Below are positions 1 through 9,525 of a stretch of 39,736 nt of DNA, one piece after another. This stretch comes from Candidatus Hydrogenedentota bacterium (GTDB lineage: Bacteria; UBA8481; J006). A program made the position numbers and the translations under genes. The stretch covers positions 1-39,736 of the forward strand of contig RFFU01000065.1 of NCBI GenBank assembly GCA_003697085.1. The letters are read 5' to 3'. How positions within the stretch are numbered: position 1 is the first letter of the stretch; every line of letters starts with the position of its first letter. Under the pieces are notes generated by a model, which did no database searches, was not told the origin of the DNA, and saw nothing but the letters and a program-made list of their open reading frames with translations.

Positions 1-1
1 C

Positions 2-3000
2 ACAGGTGTTTCCATCACCCTCGTCTCTCCCGCCGATTCCGCCGCCACAAACGATACCACTCCCGCTTTCTCCTGGACCGGAGACGCCGATACCTATTCC
101 TTCCAACTTTCCACCGTCGCCGACTTCTCCTCGATCGCTGAAAGCACCGTTACGGCCTCCTCCGCCTTCACCGCGTCTGAGCACCCGGCCGACACCTACT
201 ATTGGCGCGTCATCGCCTCCGACGCCGCCGGGAACGTCGAAACCTCTCCGGCGCGGTCACTCTTCATTGACACGGAAATAACCGTCACGGCGGCGACTCC
301 GGCCGACGGAGTCGACACCAACGTGACACCTCCAACGTTCACTTGGACGGGAACGGCCGACACGTATCGGATTCAGATTTCCCGGTTGAACGATTTCTCC
401 TCGATCACGGTGGAAACCGTAACGGCGGCGACCGTCTTCACGCCCTCCTCTCCGCTTGGAGAAGACACCTACTACTGGCGGGTAGGGGCGTGGGACCGCG
501 CGGGCAACGCCGAGACAACGGCCGCGCGCTCTTTCCACATCGATACTTCCGTCGCCGTCGCCCTCGTCTCGCCCGCCGCCTTCTTCCAAAGCAACGACAC
601 GACGCCGACCTTCACCTGGAGCGGGGATGCGGACACCTTTATCCTTCAGGTCTCGACGGTCTCGGACTTTTCCGCTCTCTTCGATTCCACGACGACGGCG
701 ATGACGACCTTCACGGCGACGCAGTATTATCCGCAAGACACCTATTATTGGCGTGTCGGTGGAATGGATCGTCTCGGAAACGCCGACACGACCGCGGCGC
801 GCATCCTCTTCATCGACACCGGCCTGATCATCAATCTTCTCTCTCCCGCAGATTCGACGGCGACGAACGACACCACGCCGACGTTCCAATGGAGCGGAAA
901 CGGAGACACATTCCTCTTCCAAATCTCCCGCGTGGCCGCCTTCACGTCGCTCTTTGATAGTTTCACGAGCACAACCGCCGACTCTTACACGCCGGTCGTA
1001 CCGTATCCCGAGGATACGTACTACTGGAGGGTGGCGACGCGGGACAATTCCGGAAATCAGGACACGACGGTGAGTCGAATCCTGTGGATCGATACGACGC
1101 CTCCCGCCGCCGCCGTGCTCGTTTCCCCCGCCGACTCCGCCGCCACAAATGATCCGATGCCGACCTTCACCTGGACGGCGAATGCCGAGACATCGGTGAT
1201 CGAGGTCTCGACTTCGCCGGCCTTCGCGAGTTTGGCGTTCGTCGAAACGACAACGGCCACGACGGCAACCCCCACTTCCCGTCTGCCGCAGGATACTTAT
1301 TCCTGGCGCGTCCACACGATCGACGCGGCTGGAAACCGCACCGCGGCCACTACCGTTCGAACACTCTTTATCGATACATCGATTTCCGTCGCACTCTCGG
1401 CGCCAGCCGACAACGCTCTCACGAACGATTCCACGCCGACCTTCACCTGGACCGGCGACGCCGATACCTACACGATCGAGATCACAACGGATCCCGCTTT
1501 CGGTTCCATCAACGATTCGGCGATCCTGGCGGCCACGACACACACGGCCGCTCCGCTGCCCGCCGATACCTACTTCTGGCGCGTCCGTGCCACGGATCGG
1601 GCCGGCAATAACGCAACCAGCAGTACCCGAACGCTCGTCATCGATACCGGCGTCTCCGTCTCGCTCTCCTCTCCGGCCGATTCGAGCGCCACGAACGATT
1701 CGACGCCGACCTTCTCCTGGACCGGCGACGCCGACACCTACACGATCGAAGTCGCGACCGACTTCGCTTTCGCAAGTATCGTCGATTCGGCGGTTCTGGC
1801 ACTCACGACACACACGACCTCCGCGCTTCCCGAGGGAACCTATTTCTGGCGCGTAACCGGCCGGGACGCGGCGGGCAACGTGGAGACAACGCCGGTCAGG
1901 AACTTCGCCATCGATACCTCCGTCACCGTCACACTCGTCTCTCCCGCCGACGGGACCCTGACCAACGATTCCACGCCGACGTTCTCCTGGACGAGCGACG
2001 GCGAGACCTTCACGATCGAGGTCTCGACTTCGCCGGCCTTCGCCGGTCTCTTCGACTCCGCGCTCCTCAACACCACCTCCTACTCCACGGTCGGTGTCTA
2101 CCCGCAGGACACCTACTACTGGCGTGTCGTCGCTTCCGATGCCGCCGGGAATATCGAGACCTCCGCCTCTCGAACTCTCGTCATCGATACCGCAATTTCG
2201 CTCTCCCTCGTTTCCCCCGCCGACGGAACCGTCTCGCCTGACTCCGTTCCGGATTTCGTCTGGTTCGGGAACGCCGACACCTTTGTGTTGGACGTCTCCC
2301 TCTTCTCGAATTTCGCCATTCTCTTCGACAGTGTCACGACCGCCGGGACTACGGTAACCGCTTCCCGAATCTACCCCAACGGCATTTATTACTGGCGGGT
2401 CTCTGCTTACGACGCCGCCGGAAACGCGGAGACGGTTTCGTACCGCACTCTCACGGTCGATACCGATATCGCGGTTACGGCCGTCACCCCCGCCGACTTC
2501 CATGAAACAAACGTCCTCCAACCAACCTTCCTCTGGAACGGAAACGCCGACACCTACAGGTGGGAGTTGGCCTTGGATGCGGCCTTTGCGGCGGTTCTTG
2601 ACAGCGCCACGACCTCCGGAACCTCAGCTCAACCGGTCTCCCCTCTCGTCCAAGACACCTATTATTGGCGTGTACGGGCCGTCGACAATGCCGGAAATCA
2701 AGATACGACTCCGACGCGGACGCTTCTCATCGACACCCAGATCAACGCGGCGCTCGTCTCTCCCGCCGCCGATTCGCAAACGAACGATTCCACACCGACC
2801 TTCGTCTGGACCGGTGACGCCGATTCCTACACGTTGGAAATCTCGACCGATCCCGCCTTCGGCTTCACGAACCGCTCCGTGACGCTTGCCGCGCTGAGTT
2901 ACACCGAAACGGCTGGTCTCGTCTCGGACTCCTATTACTGGAGGATCATCGCGCGCGATCGCGCCGGTAATCTCCTCACTACTTCCCCCCGCCGTATCGA

Positions 3001-5740
3001 GATCGACACGATCATCAACGTCACCCTCGTCTCGCCCGCCGACGCGACCCAGACGAACGACACCACGCCGAGTTTCTCCTGGACAGGAGACGCCGATACC
3101 TATCTCGTCCAGATCGCAACCGCCGCCGCCTTCTCCACGATCTCCGAAAGCACCGTGACGACGGGAACGAGTTTCACGGCAAGCGGTCTTGCAGCGGATA
3201 CCTACTTCTGGCGCGTCGCCGGACTCGACAACGCCGAAAACGCCGAGACGACCCCGAGCCGCACGCTCTTTATCATCACCGCCGTCACGGTTACGCTCCA
3301 AAACCCCGCGGATTCCTTCCAGACGAACAACACGCAGCCCACCTTCTCGTGGATTACCTCGGGTGAGACCTCGTTCTTCCAGATCGCAACGGACAACCTC
3401 TTCGGAACCATCGTCGATTCCACCGTAACCACGGGAACCTCGTACACGCCGGCCGGTTCCTATCCCGCCGACACGTATTACTGGCGCGTGGGAACCGTCG
3501 ATGCGGCGGACAACAGCGGCACCAGCACCGTCCGCATCCTCTTCATCGATACCGGCATCAGCGTCGCACTCGTTGCGCCGGCGGACAATTTCCTGACGAA
3601 CGATTCGACTCCGACCTTTACTTGGACCGGCGATGCCGACTCCTACACCTTCTCCCTCGCCGCCGACTCCACCTTCGCGACACTTCTCGACAGCGCCGTC
3701 ACAACGCTGACGACATACACTCCCGCGTCCGGCTATCCGCAAGCGACTTACTACTGGAAGGTCGTAGCGCAGGATGCCGCCGGCAACGTCGATCAGACGC
3801 CGTCCCGCGCTCTCACGATCGATACGGAAGTCTCCGTCTCCCTCGGAAGCCCCGCCGACGGAAAGAGAACCAACATCGTCACACCGGTCTTCACCTGGGC
3901 GGGAACGGCGGACACCTTCCGGATCGAGATCGCGACGGACGCGGCCTTCACCGCGATCGTTCAGACCGTCGACACCTCGCTGCTTTCCTACACCGCCTCG
4001 CCTCTCGTCGCCGATACCTACTACTGGCGCGTCATCGCCTCGGATGCCGCAAGCAACGTCGAGACCTCGCCTTTGCGAACCCTCGTCGTCGATACCGACA
4101 TCGCTCTGGTTCTGCCCGCATCGGATTTCGAGACGAACGCAACGATCGTGACGTTTACGTGGAGCGGCACAGCAGACACGTACTGGTTCCAGGCTTCCAC
4201 CGATTCGACCTTCGCTGCCTTGATCGATTCGAACACGCCTTCCGCGGCAACCGCTCATACTCCCGCCGCCCCGTACCCTCAGGGCACGTATTACTGGCGT
4301 GTCACCGGGTGGGATGTCGCCGGGAACTTCGATACCGCTGATTACCGTATCCTGATCATCGACACCTCCGTCGCGGTCGCCCTCGACTCGCCGATCGACG
4401 GGTTCGAAACCAACTCCGCACCGGCCTTCTCCTGGACAAGCGATGGGGACACCTTCCTCTTCCAGACGGCCCGGGATACTTCCTTCCTCGTTCTTGGAGA
4501 ATCCGTCGCGACGACCGCGACCACCTACACCCCCGCTTCCGTGCCGCCGGAAGACACCTGGTACTGGCGCGTCATCGCCGTCGACAACGCCACGAACGTC
4601 GATACGTCGGCCGTGCGCTCCTTTGTCATCGACACCTCCGTCTCCGTCGCGCTCACCTCCCCGGCCGACCTCTTCGAAACCAACGATACCACGCCGATCT
4701 TCTCCTGGACGGGAGACGCCGATACTTACCTTCTCGAGGTTTCGAACAACGACCCGACCTTCAATACCCTCGTTGAAACAGCGCTCACGAACTCAGGGAC
4801 CCACATCGTCCCCGACACGCGGCCCCTTCCGGCGGGAATCTACTACTGGCGCGTGACCGGAACGGACCAGCTCGGGAACGTCTCTATCGCAGCGGCCAGA
4901 ACCCTTTACGTCGATACCTCGGTACGTGTCACACTCAGCACCCCCGCCGATGGCACCGTCACGACCGTCAATCGACCGGTCTTCACGGTCACGGGCGACG
5001 CCGATACCTATCTCTTCCAAATCTCGACCTCCGCCTCCTTCGCGACCCTCTTCGACACTTCCTCGACCGATTCCACCTCCTATCAGCCTCTCTTCAGTTA
5101 TCCGGCGGACACCTATTACTGGCGCGCAATAGGATTCGACAACGCCGGAAACGTCGAGACGAGTGGCGTTCGGTCGATCGTGATTACGACCGGCATCGCC
5201 GTCACCCTCGTGGCCCCCCCTGACGCGGTCGACACGAGCCTGCGGCGGCCGACGTTCTCCTGGACCGGAAATGCCGACACCTACCTCTTTGAACTCTCGA
5301 CCGACCCCGCCTTTGCCTTCCTGATCGATTCCGCCACAACCACCTCCGCCTCCTTCACCCCCACGGCCGCCTATCCCCGAGATACCTATTACTGGCGCGT
5401 CACGGGTACGGATTCCGGTGGGGGGAGTTTCACGACGAGTGCCTGGAGCATCCACTTCGTTCCGAACCTCGCTGTCTCGCTCGGAACGCCAGCGGATTCG
5501 ACCGTAACCGCGCTCACGGCTCCAACGTTCACCTGGAGTGGAAACGCCGATACCTATCTCTTCGAACTCTCGACCGATCCGACCTTTGCTCTCCTGACCG
5601 ATTCCTCTTCCACCACGGGCGCCTCCTATACACCGCTCTCTTCTTACGCGGCCGACACCTACTACTGGCGTGTCACCGCGCAGGATTCTCTCAGCGCTGC
5701 TGTTCGGAGCGCGGTCAGGACATTGATCATTGATACCAGC
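2..5740 (+). repeat. About 21 tandem coding repeats of ~273-282 bp
   Basis: The same block recurs throughout the first gene. Its most conserved DNA is near gacacctactactggcg, encoding DTYYWRV, and near accttcacctggaccgg, encoding TFTWTG. Copies diverge at third positions and in the middle of the unit, so this is an old domain array rather than a recent minisatellite expansion. Three late units are degenerate at the IDT boundary: IIT at the end of the twelfth unit, ITT in the nineteenth and FVP in the twentieth. Confidence 0.9.
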
Positions 5741-6877
5741 GGAACGCTTCCGGACAGTACGCCGCCCTTCGCCCAGATCATCTCCATTCCCTCCGACACG
5801 ACTCACGTCACCGGAACGGCCCTCACCCTCGCCACGGGATTCAACGATTCCTTCCAGAAGGTTCTCTTCGAGTACCGTTTGAACGGTGCCGTCTCCTGGA
5901 ACACTGTTCCCGTCGTTGCGGGAGCCGGCGCCGCCAACCCCGACACCTCCGGGCCGTTCTGGTCCACCGTCTGGGATCTCACGGGTTTTGCGGACGGCCT
6001 CTACGAAGTACGGGCGACCGCGACGCTCAACAACGGGACGATCGATTCCACGCCCGAAGTGATCGCCGTTATGATCGACTCCGCTTCGCCCGTCATCCGA
6101 GAGTACGATGATACGACGACCGGAGACCACATCCGTCGGCAGATCGTCATCGATGCCGAGTATGACACCGTCCTCGTTTACGACGGAACGGAATTGCGCT
6201 TCCCCGCCGGCGTGCTCTCTCCGACCGACAGCACCTGGGTCCGAATGGAAATCCTGACAACGCCGCCGCCCGAGGCGCCGGGCGCGGGAGCGTTCCTCGT
6301 GTCACCGGGGGCGGGATCATACCGACGATTCACGCTCGAGAATGGTCAGACGAACTTCTCCGGTGAGGTCACGATCGTGATTCCGTATGACGAATCGACG
6401 CTGACCGTTCCTGAATCCACTCTGGCGATCTACTACTACGATGAGGCGGCGGGTGCTTGGATCAAGATCGACAATTCCGTCGTGAACGAAGTGGAGAACT
6501 ATGTCAGCGCCCGTGTCACCCACTTCACACTCTATGCCGTCTTCGGTGCCGCCGCCGCCGCGAACCTCTCCAACGTCATTATCTATCCGAATCCCTTCCG
6601 ACCCAATGACGGAAACGCACAGACCGGTCGCGCCTTCGTGCCCGGCGATAATTCAACCGGCCTGATCTTCGGAAATGTCACGAGTACCGTGGACATCGAG
6701 ATCTTCAATATGGCGGGACGAAGAATCAGCGCCATCCATGCCACGAATACCGGCGGGAACGTCCAATGGGATGTCAAGAACGACGACGGACGGGATGTCG
6801 CCTCGGGTGTTTATTTCGCGATTATCCGCTCGCCCAACGGCGACCGCGTCGTCAAGAAGTTCATGGTGATCCGATGA
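2..6877 (+). CDS. Giant Ig/FnIII-like tandem-repeat surface protein with T9SS-type C-terminal tail (5' end outside window)
   Basis: The frame is open from the first bases, so the start lies upstream; 2,291 residues are visible. About 21 consecutive repeats of roughly 90-94 residues run to about base 5740. Each follows the pattern SPAD..TND.TPTF.W.G.ADTY ... DTYYWRV...D.AGN...RT..IDT, which reads as an Ig/fibronectin-III-like beta-sandwich. After the repeats come an Ig-like segment (about 5755-6090), a beta-rich module (about 6160-6540) and a final ~100 residues starting NVIIYPNPFRP and ending GVYF...VVKKFMVIR. That tail matches the T9SS type A sorting / FlgD-Ig-like fold. The repeats contain no cysteine. 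The stop overlaps the next gene's start (ATGA), and that gene encodes a PorV/PorQ-family protein, which suggests export and outer-membrane handling together. A long adhesin or surface-layer protein is likely; the ligand is unknown. Confidence 0.9.
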   Translation, partial: TGVSITLVSPADSAATNDTTPAFSWTGDADTYSFQLSTVADFSSIAESTVTASSAFTASEHPADTYYWRVIASDAAGNVETSPARSLFIDTEITVTAATPADGVDTNVTPPTFTWTGTADTYRIQISRLNDFSSITVETVTAATVFTPSSPLGEDTYYWRVGAWDRAGNAETTAARSFHIDTSVAVALVSPAAFFQSNDTTPTFTWSGDADTFILQVSTVSDFSALFDSTTTAMTTFTATQYYPQDTYYWRVGGMDRLGNADTTAARILFIDTGLIINLLSPADSTATNDTTPTFQWSGNGDTFLFQISRVAAFTSLFDSFTSTTADSYTPVVPYPEDTYYWRVATRDNSGNQDTTVSRILWIDTTPPAAAVLVSPADSAATNDPMPTFTWTANAETSVIEVSTSPAFASLAFVETTTATTATPTSRLPQDTYSWRVHTIDAAGNRTAATTVRTLFIDTSISVALSAPADNALTNDSTPTFTWTGDADTYTIEITTDPAFGSINDSAILAATTHTAAPLPADTYFWRVRATDRAGNNATSSTRTLVIDTGVSVSLSSPADSSATNDSTPTFSWTGDADTYTIEVATDFAFASIVDSAVLALTTHTTSALPEGTYFWRVTGRDAAGNVETTPVRNFAIDTSVTVTLVSPADGTLTNDSTPTFSWTSDGETFTIEVSTSPAFAGLFDSALLNTTSYSTVGVYPQDTYYWRVVASDAAGNIETSASRTLVIDTAISLSLVSPADGTVSPDSVPDFVWFGNADTFVLDVSLFSNFAILFDSVTTAGTTVTASRIYPNGIYYWRVSAYDAAGNAETVSYRTLTVDTDIAVTAVTPADFHETNVLQPTFLWNGNADTYRWELALDAAFAAVLDSATTSGTSAQPVSPLVQDTYYWRVRAVDNAGNQDTTPTRTLLIDTQINAALVSPAADSQTNDSTPTFVWTGDADSYTLEISTDPAFGFTNRSVTLAALSYTETAGLVSDSYYWRIIARDRAGNLLTTSPRRIEIDTIINVTLVSPADATQTNDTTPSFSWTGDADTYLVQIATAAAFSTISESTVTTGTSFTASGLAADTYFWRVAGLDNAENAETTPSRTLFIITAVTVTLQNPADSFQTNNTQPTFSWITSGETSFFQIATDNLFGTIVDSTVTTGTSYTPAGSYPADTYYWRVGTVDAADNSGTSTVRILFIDTGISVALVAPADNFLTNDSTPTFTWTGDADSYTFSLAADSTFATLLDSAVTTLTTYTPASGYPQATYYWKVVAQDAAGNVDQTPSRALTIDTEVSVSLGSPADGKRTNIVTPVFTWAGTADTFRIEIATDAAFTAIVQTVDTSLLSYTASPLVADTYYWRVIASDAASNVETSPLRTLVVDTDIALVLPASDFETNATIVTFTWSGTADTYWFQASTDSTFAALIDSNTPSAATAHTPAAPYPQGTYYWRVTGWDVAGNFDTADYRILIIDTSVAVALDSPIDGFETNSAPAFSWTSDGDTFLFQTARDTSFLVLGESVATTATTYTPASVPPEDTWYWRVIAVDNATNVDTSAVRSFVIDTSVSVALTSPADLFETNDTTPIFSWTGDADTYLLEVSNNDPTFNTLVETALTNSGTHIVPDTRPLPAGIYYWRVTGTDQLGNVSIAAARTLYVDTSVRVTLSTPADGTVTTVNRPVFTVTGDADTYLFQISTSASFATLFDTSSTDSTSYQPLFSYPADTYYWRAIGFDNAGNVETSGVRSIVITTGIAVTLVAPPDAVDTSLRRPTFSWTGNADTYLFELSTDPAFAFLIDSATTTSASFTPTAAYPRDTYYWRVTGTDSGGGSFTTSAWSIHFVPNLAVSLGTPADSTVTALTAPTFTWSGNADTYLFELSTDPTFALLTDSSSTTGASYTPLSSYAADTYYWRVTAQDSLSAAVRSAVRTLIIDTSGTLPDSTPPFAQIISIPSDTTHVTGTALTLATGFNDSFQKVLFEYRLNGAVSWNTVPVVAGAGAANPDTSGPFWSTVWDLTGFADGLYEVRATATLNNGTIDSTPEVIAVMIDSASPVIREYDDTTTGDHIRRQIVIDAEYDTVLVYDGTELRFPAGVLSPTDSTWVRMEILTTPPPEAPGAGAFLVSPGAGSYRRFTLENGQTNFSGEVTIVIPYDESTLTVPESTLAIYYYDEAAGAWIKIDNSVVNEVENYVSARVTHFTLYAVFGAAAAANLSNVIIYPNPFRPNDGNAQTGRAFVPGDNSTGLIFGNVTSTVDIEIFNMAGRRISAIHATNTGGNVQWDVKNDDGRDVASGVYFAIIRSPNGDRVVKKFMVIR

Positions 6878-8328
6878 GGAAGCCCGCGCCGCCCCTCCGC
6901 CGAATTCGCCCCCCCCTCCCTCTCGCCGTTCACTGCTCGGGATTGTTCCTCTTGCTCTTGTCCTTCGCTCTCGTTTTCCCGCTCTCTTCCGCGCGCGCCG
7001 ATTCCGCCGCCGGCTCGACCGCCGCCTCCTTCCTCGAACTCGGCTCCGGCGCGCGGGCCGCCGCGATGGGCAACGCCTACGCGGCCTGGAGCGACGACGT
7101 TTACGGGCTCTATTTCAATCCCGCCGGCCCCGCGCGCATCCGCCGAAAGGAACTCGGCTTCGTTCACAACACTCTCTTCCAAGACCTCTCCTACAGCTAC
7201 CTGGGCTATCTCCATCCGCTTGGAAGCCGAGGAACCCTCGGGCTCAACGCCGCTTACGTCGATCTCGGTTCCGTCCAGCGCACAACCATCGCCTCGGGTC
7301 AGAATAACCAAACCCTCGGAACGGCCTCCGGAAGCGACTGGATGGTCGGCCTCAGTTATTCGCGGCCCTTGCGCAGCTTCCTCGACCTGGGCGTCACCTT
7401 GAAGGTTCTCCAGGAAAAACTCGACGACGCCTCCGCCACGGCATTCGCCGCGGATTTCGGGGCCCTCTTCCACCCTCCCGTCCGCGGCCTGACCGTCGGT
7501 CTCTCCCTGGCAAACCTCGGCACGCGCCTGCAATTCGACCGTGATGAAGAAGAACTTCCGCTGACTCTCCGCACCGCCGTCGGATACCGCACGCCCAACG
7601 AACGCTGGGGCCTTTCGGCCGAGATGGACTGGACGAAGAACCAGGAGATCTCCGGAAGCGTCGGAGGCGAGTTCTGGATTCTGCCGCGTCACCTCGCCTT
7701 TCGAACCGGCTTCAACTCCGGCGTGGACGTGGACAACGGCTTCTCGGCCGGAGCGGCCTTCCGCTGGAACGACCTCACTCTTGATTACGCCTTCGTCCCG
7801 TTCGGCGAGCTCGGAGATCAACATCAGGTCTCCTTGACTTACGACTTCGGGGCGGAGCGGACGTTACCGGGAGGAGCACCGGCGCCGGTCCCGGAAGATC
7901 AGGCCCCCTCGACACGCTCCGCGACGACACCCGTCTATCAGCCCTCGCCGCCCGTGAGACCCGACGAGAATTGGATCGCACCCCAGGTTACGGGAGAGGC
8001 TCCGGCGCTGGCTTATGTCTTCCCCTTCACTTATCAGTCCGGTCCGGAAGAACACCAGTGGCTTTCCGAGGGGTTCCGCGAGATCTTCTGGCACGACTGG
8101 CGAAAGGCGGGAGTGGCCGCTGCGGCGCCCAACGCCGCCCGCTTCCAACTCAAGGGTGACTACTGGGTCGTCGGAGACATAATCATCGTAACGGCCAATT
8201 TGTATGACGAAGGCTATCGAAAGAAGACCTTCCAATGGCGCGGCGATGTCAACAAAATCTGGCCGCTCTTCGAGGCGATGCGGAAGGGCGTCAACGCTGA
8301 GATTCCGGAGCTCCAACCCGGCTACTGA
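6874..8328 (+). CDS. PorV/PorQ-family outer-membrane protein with fused TolB-like C-terminal domain
   Basis: The start is the ATG at 6874, which overlaps the upstream stop as ATGA and gives 484 residues. Residues 1-42 form a signal peptide (basic start, long hydrophobic core, ARA-D cleavage). Residues 44-325 carry the PorV/PorQ/UPF0164 signature: FLELGSGARAAAMGNAYAA, then YFNPAGPA, then alternating beta strands ending QVSLTYDF. PorV proteins of this family escort or anchor T9SS cargo at the outer membrane, which fits the sorting-tail protein directly upstream. A proline-rich linker (about 333-370) leads to residues 378-470, where ALAYVFPFTY, EEHQWLSEGFREIF and FQLKGDYWVVGDIIIVTANLYD resemble the TolB-like / FlgO-like N-terminal domain. 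That part would lie in the periplasm. The family call for the barrel is firm; the TolB-like call is inference from pattern. Confidence 0.85.
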   Translation: MRKPAPPLRRIRPPLPLAVHCSGLFLLLLSFALVFPLSSARADSAAGSTAASFLELGSGARAAAMGNAYAAWSDDVYGLYFNPAGPARIRRKELGFVHNTLFQDLSYSYLGYLHPLGSRGTLGLNAAYVDLGSVQRTTIASGQNNQTLGTASGSDWMVGLSYSRPLRSFLDLGVTLKVLQEKLDDASATAFAADFGALFHPPVRGLTVGLSLANLGTRLQFDRDEEELPLTLRTAVGYRTPNERWGLSAEMDWTKNQEISGSVGGEFWILPRHLAFRTGFNSGVDVDNGFSAGAAFRWNDLTLDYAFVPFGELGDQHQVSLTYDFGAERTLPGGAPAPVPEDQAPSTRSATTPVYQPSPPVRPDENWIAPQVTGEAPALAYVFPFTYQSGPEEHQWLSEGFREIFWHDWRKAGVAAAAPNAARFQLKGDYWVVGDIIIVTANLYDEGYRKKTFQWRGDVNKIWPLFEAMRKGVNAEIPELQPGY

Positions 8329-8560
8329 TCGCTTCGAAAATCCGTTCCCTCGCCGGAAAGTCGGGGGCGAAGCGGTCAGCCCCCCCGGGCTTTCAAGCGG
8401 CGTTTTACTTTTCCGTCGCAAAAATTTCGTCGAGAAACCGGAACATTTTCAAGTGGCACAGGGAGCCGCTTGATTCGTCTTTCACTCGGCACGATATGAA
8501 ATCGAAAAAACATGTCGTTTTCCGCGTATTTTCGGCCATCTTGTCGTAAGAACATTCCCA
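8329..8560. other. Convergent intergenic region
   Basis: This 232-base gap separates the end of the PorV-like gene from the end of the minus-strand membrane protein gene. The only structure seen is a short stem, AGCCC...GGGCT, near 8380-8395, followed by TTTC. That is too weak to call a terminator. No convincing coding frame is present. Confidence 0.4.
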
Positions 8561-9244
8561 TCAAGAATCGACCTTCGGCACGCAATCCAAAAGGCTTTTC
8601 TTCACCCGTTTCTCCACGATCGCATTCACTTCGGGCCGGAAGGCCACCTCCGCGATCGTCAGAAGCGCTCCCTGAAGGATCGCCGCCGCAATCAGCCAAC
8701 CCGGCGAGAGCCCCACGCGGTTCACTTGCCACGCGAAAAGCAAAAGCGCAATGGCGGTTGAACCGTATTGCATAACCGTCCAGGCCGCCTTCTCCTTCCC
8801 GGAAGCGACGACGTGAATGATTGCTCCGATGATAAAACCTGCACCGGCGATTCCCCCCAGAACACGGGCAAAACCGATGATGGGAAGAATAAACCAGCTC
8901 CCCAGGAAAAGATAGAGAACGACTCGGAACACCTTCAAGATAACGGCCATCTTCTCCGCGACATCTTCCACCGCGCCTTCCGCCTCGCCCCTCTTCTTCG
9001 ATTCAAAAAGGGAGATACATAACCCGGCAAGGTTGATGACGGTTTCAACACCGTAAAACACGAAGATCGGAAGAACAGCATGCGTCGCGGTAAAGGCAAC
9101 GGCGATAACGAGACCGAGCGCCGGACTTCTCGGCGGCGGAGCCGGAAAGGGAGCAAGGCCGTAGGCGGAAAGTCCAAAGCCCAGCACGACCGAAACATAG
9201 GCCGAAAAGAGATTTCTCATTGTTCCCGCCGGGGTACGCATCAC
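8561..9244 (-). CDS. Integral membrane protein of unknown function
   Basis: The frame encodes 227 residues from GTG at 9244, or 226 from the adjacent ATG at 9241. A later ATG (MRNLF) is also possible. An AGGA about eight bases upstream supports the early start. Hydrophobic stretches near residues 12-30, 42-70, 100-122, 124-147 and 165-200 suggest five or six membrane segments. A charged loop (ESKKRGEAEGAVEDVAEK) sits near residues 78-95, and the C-terminus is basic and soluble. I recognise no family motif. The gene stands alone between a convergent gap and a repeat element and is followed by no minus-strand partner. Confidence 0.65.
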   Translation of the reverse strand: MMRTPAGTMRNLFSAYVSVVLGFGLSAYGLAPFPAPPPRSPALGLVIAVAFTATHAVLPIFVFYGVETVINLAGLCISLFESKKRGEAEGAVEDVAEKMAVILKVFRVVLYLFLGSWFILPIIGFARVLGGIAGAGFIIGAIIHVVASGKEKAAWTVMQYGSTAIALLLFAWQVNRVGLSPGWLIAAAILQGALLTIAEVAFRPEVNAIVEKRVKKSLLDCVPKVDS

Positions 9245-9294
9245 GATAATCCTACGCTACTGTTCCGAATTTTCAACTTTCAAATAAAGGAAGC

Positions 9295-9481
9295 GGGGGG
9301 GTATGGCGAGAAAGGGGCGCTTTTTCCGGACGACACCAGGCCTTCCTTGGTCGGAAAACGAGGTGCGATCCAGTCCGCCAAACGGCAGGCCGTACGAAAC
9401 CCTGTTGGAAGGAAAGAAGCCTGCGGTCCCAGGTGGGCTTGTTTACCGAAATTCTCCTTTGCTCATTGTTAAAATACCCCC
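9295..9481. repeat. Intergenic repeat copy A, bounded by GGGGG...CCCCC
   Basis: This 187-base element starts with a seven-G run and ends with CCCCC; GGGGGTAT and ATACCCCC form short terminal inverted repeats. It shares blocks in the same order with the element at 13930-14174: ggcgagaaaggggc (9305-9318), acgaaaccctg (9394-9404), gcctgcggtcccagg (9419-9433) and ccgaaattctcc (9446-9457). It lies just beyond the 3' end of the glycan block. Confidence 0.6.
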
Positions 9482-9525
9482 TCAACGAAGGGATTTATTG
9501 ACATTTGCTGAAGACGTAACATCCG

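Noticed and set aside
257-6130. Long minus-strand open frames (257-2521, 2624-4258, 4793-6130) opposite the repeat gene
   Set aside because: They mirror the repeat unit's codon composition, giving low-complexity Arg/Gly/Asp-rich products with no domain. The plus-strand frame has clear repeats and a conserved tail.
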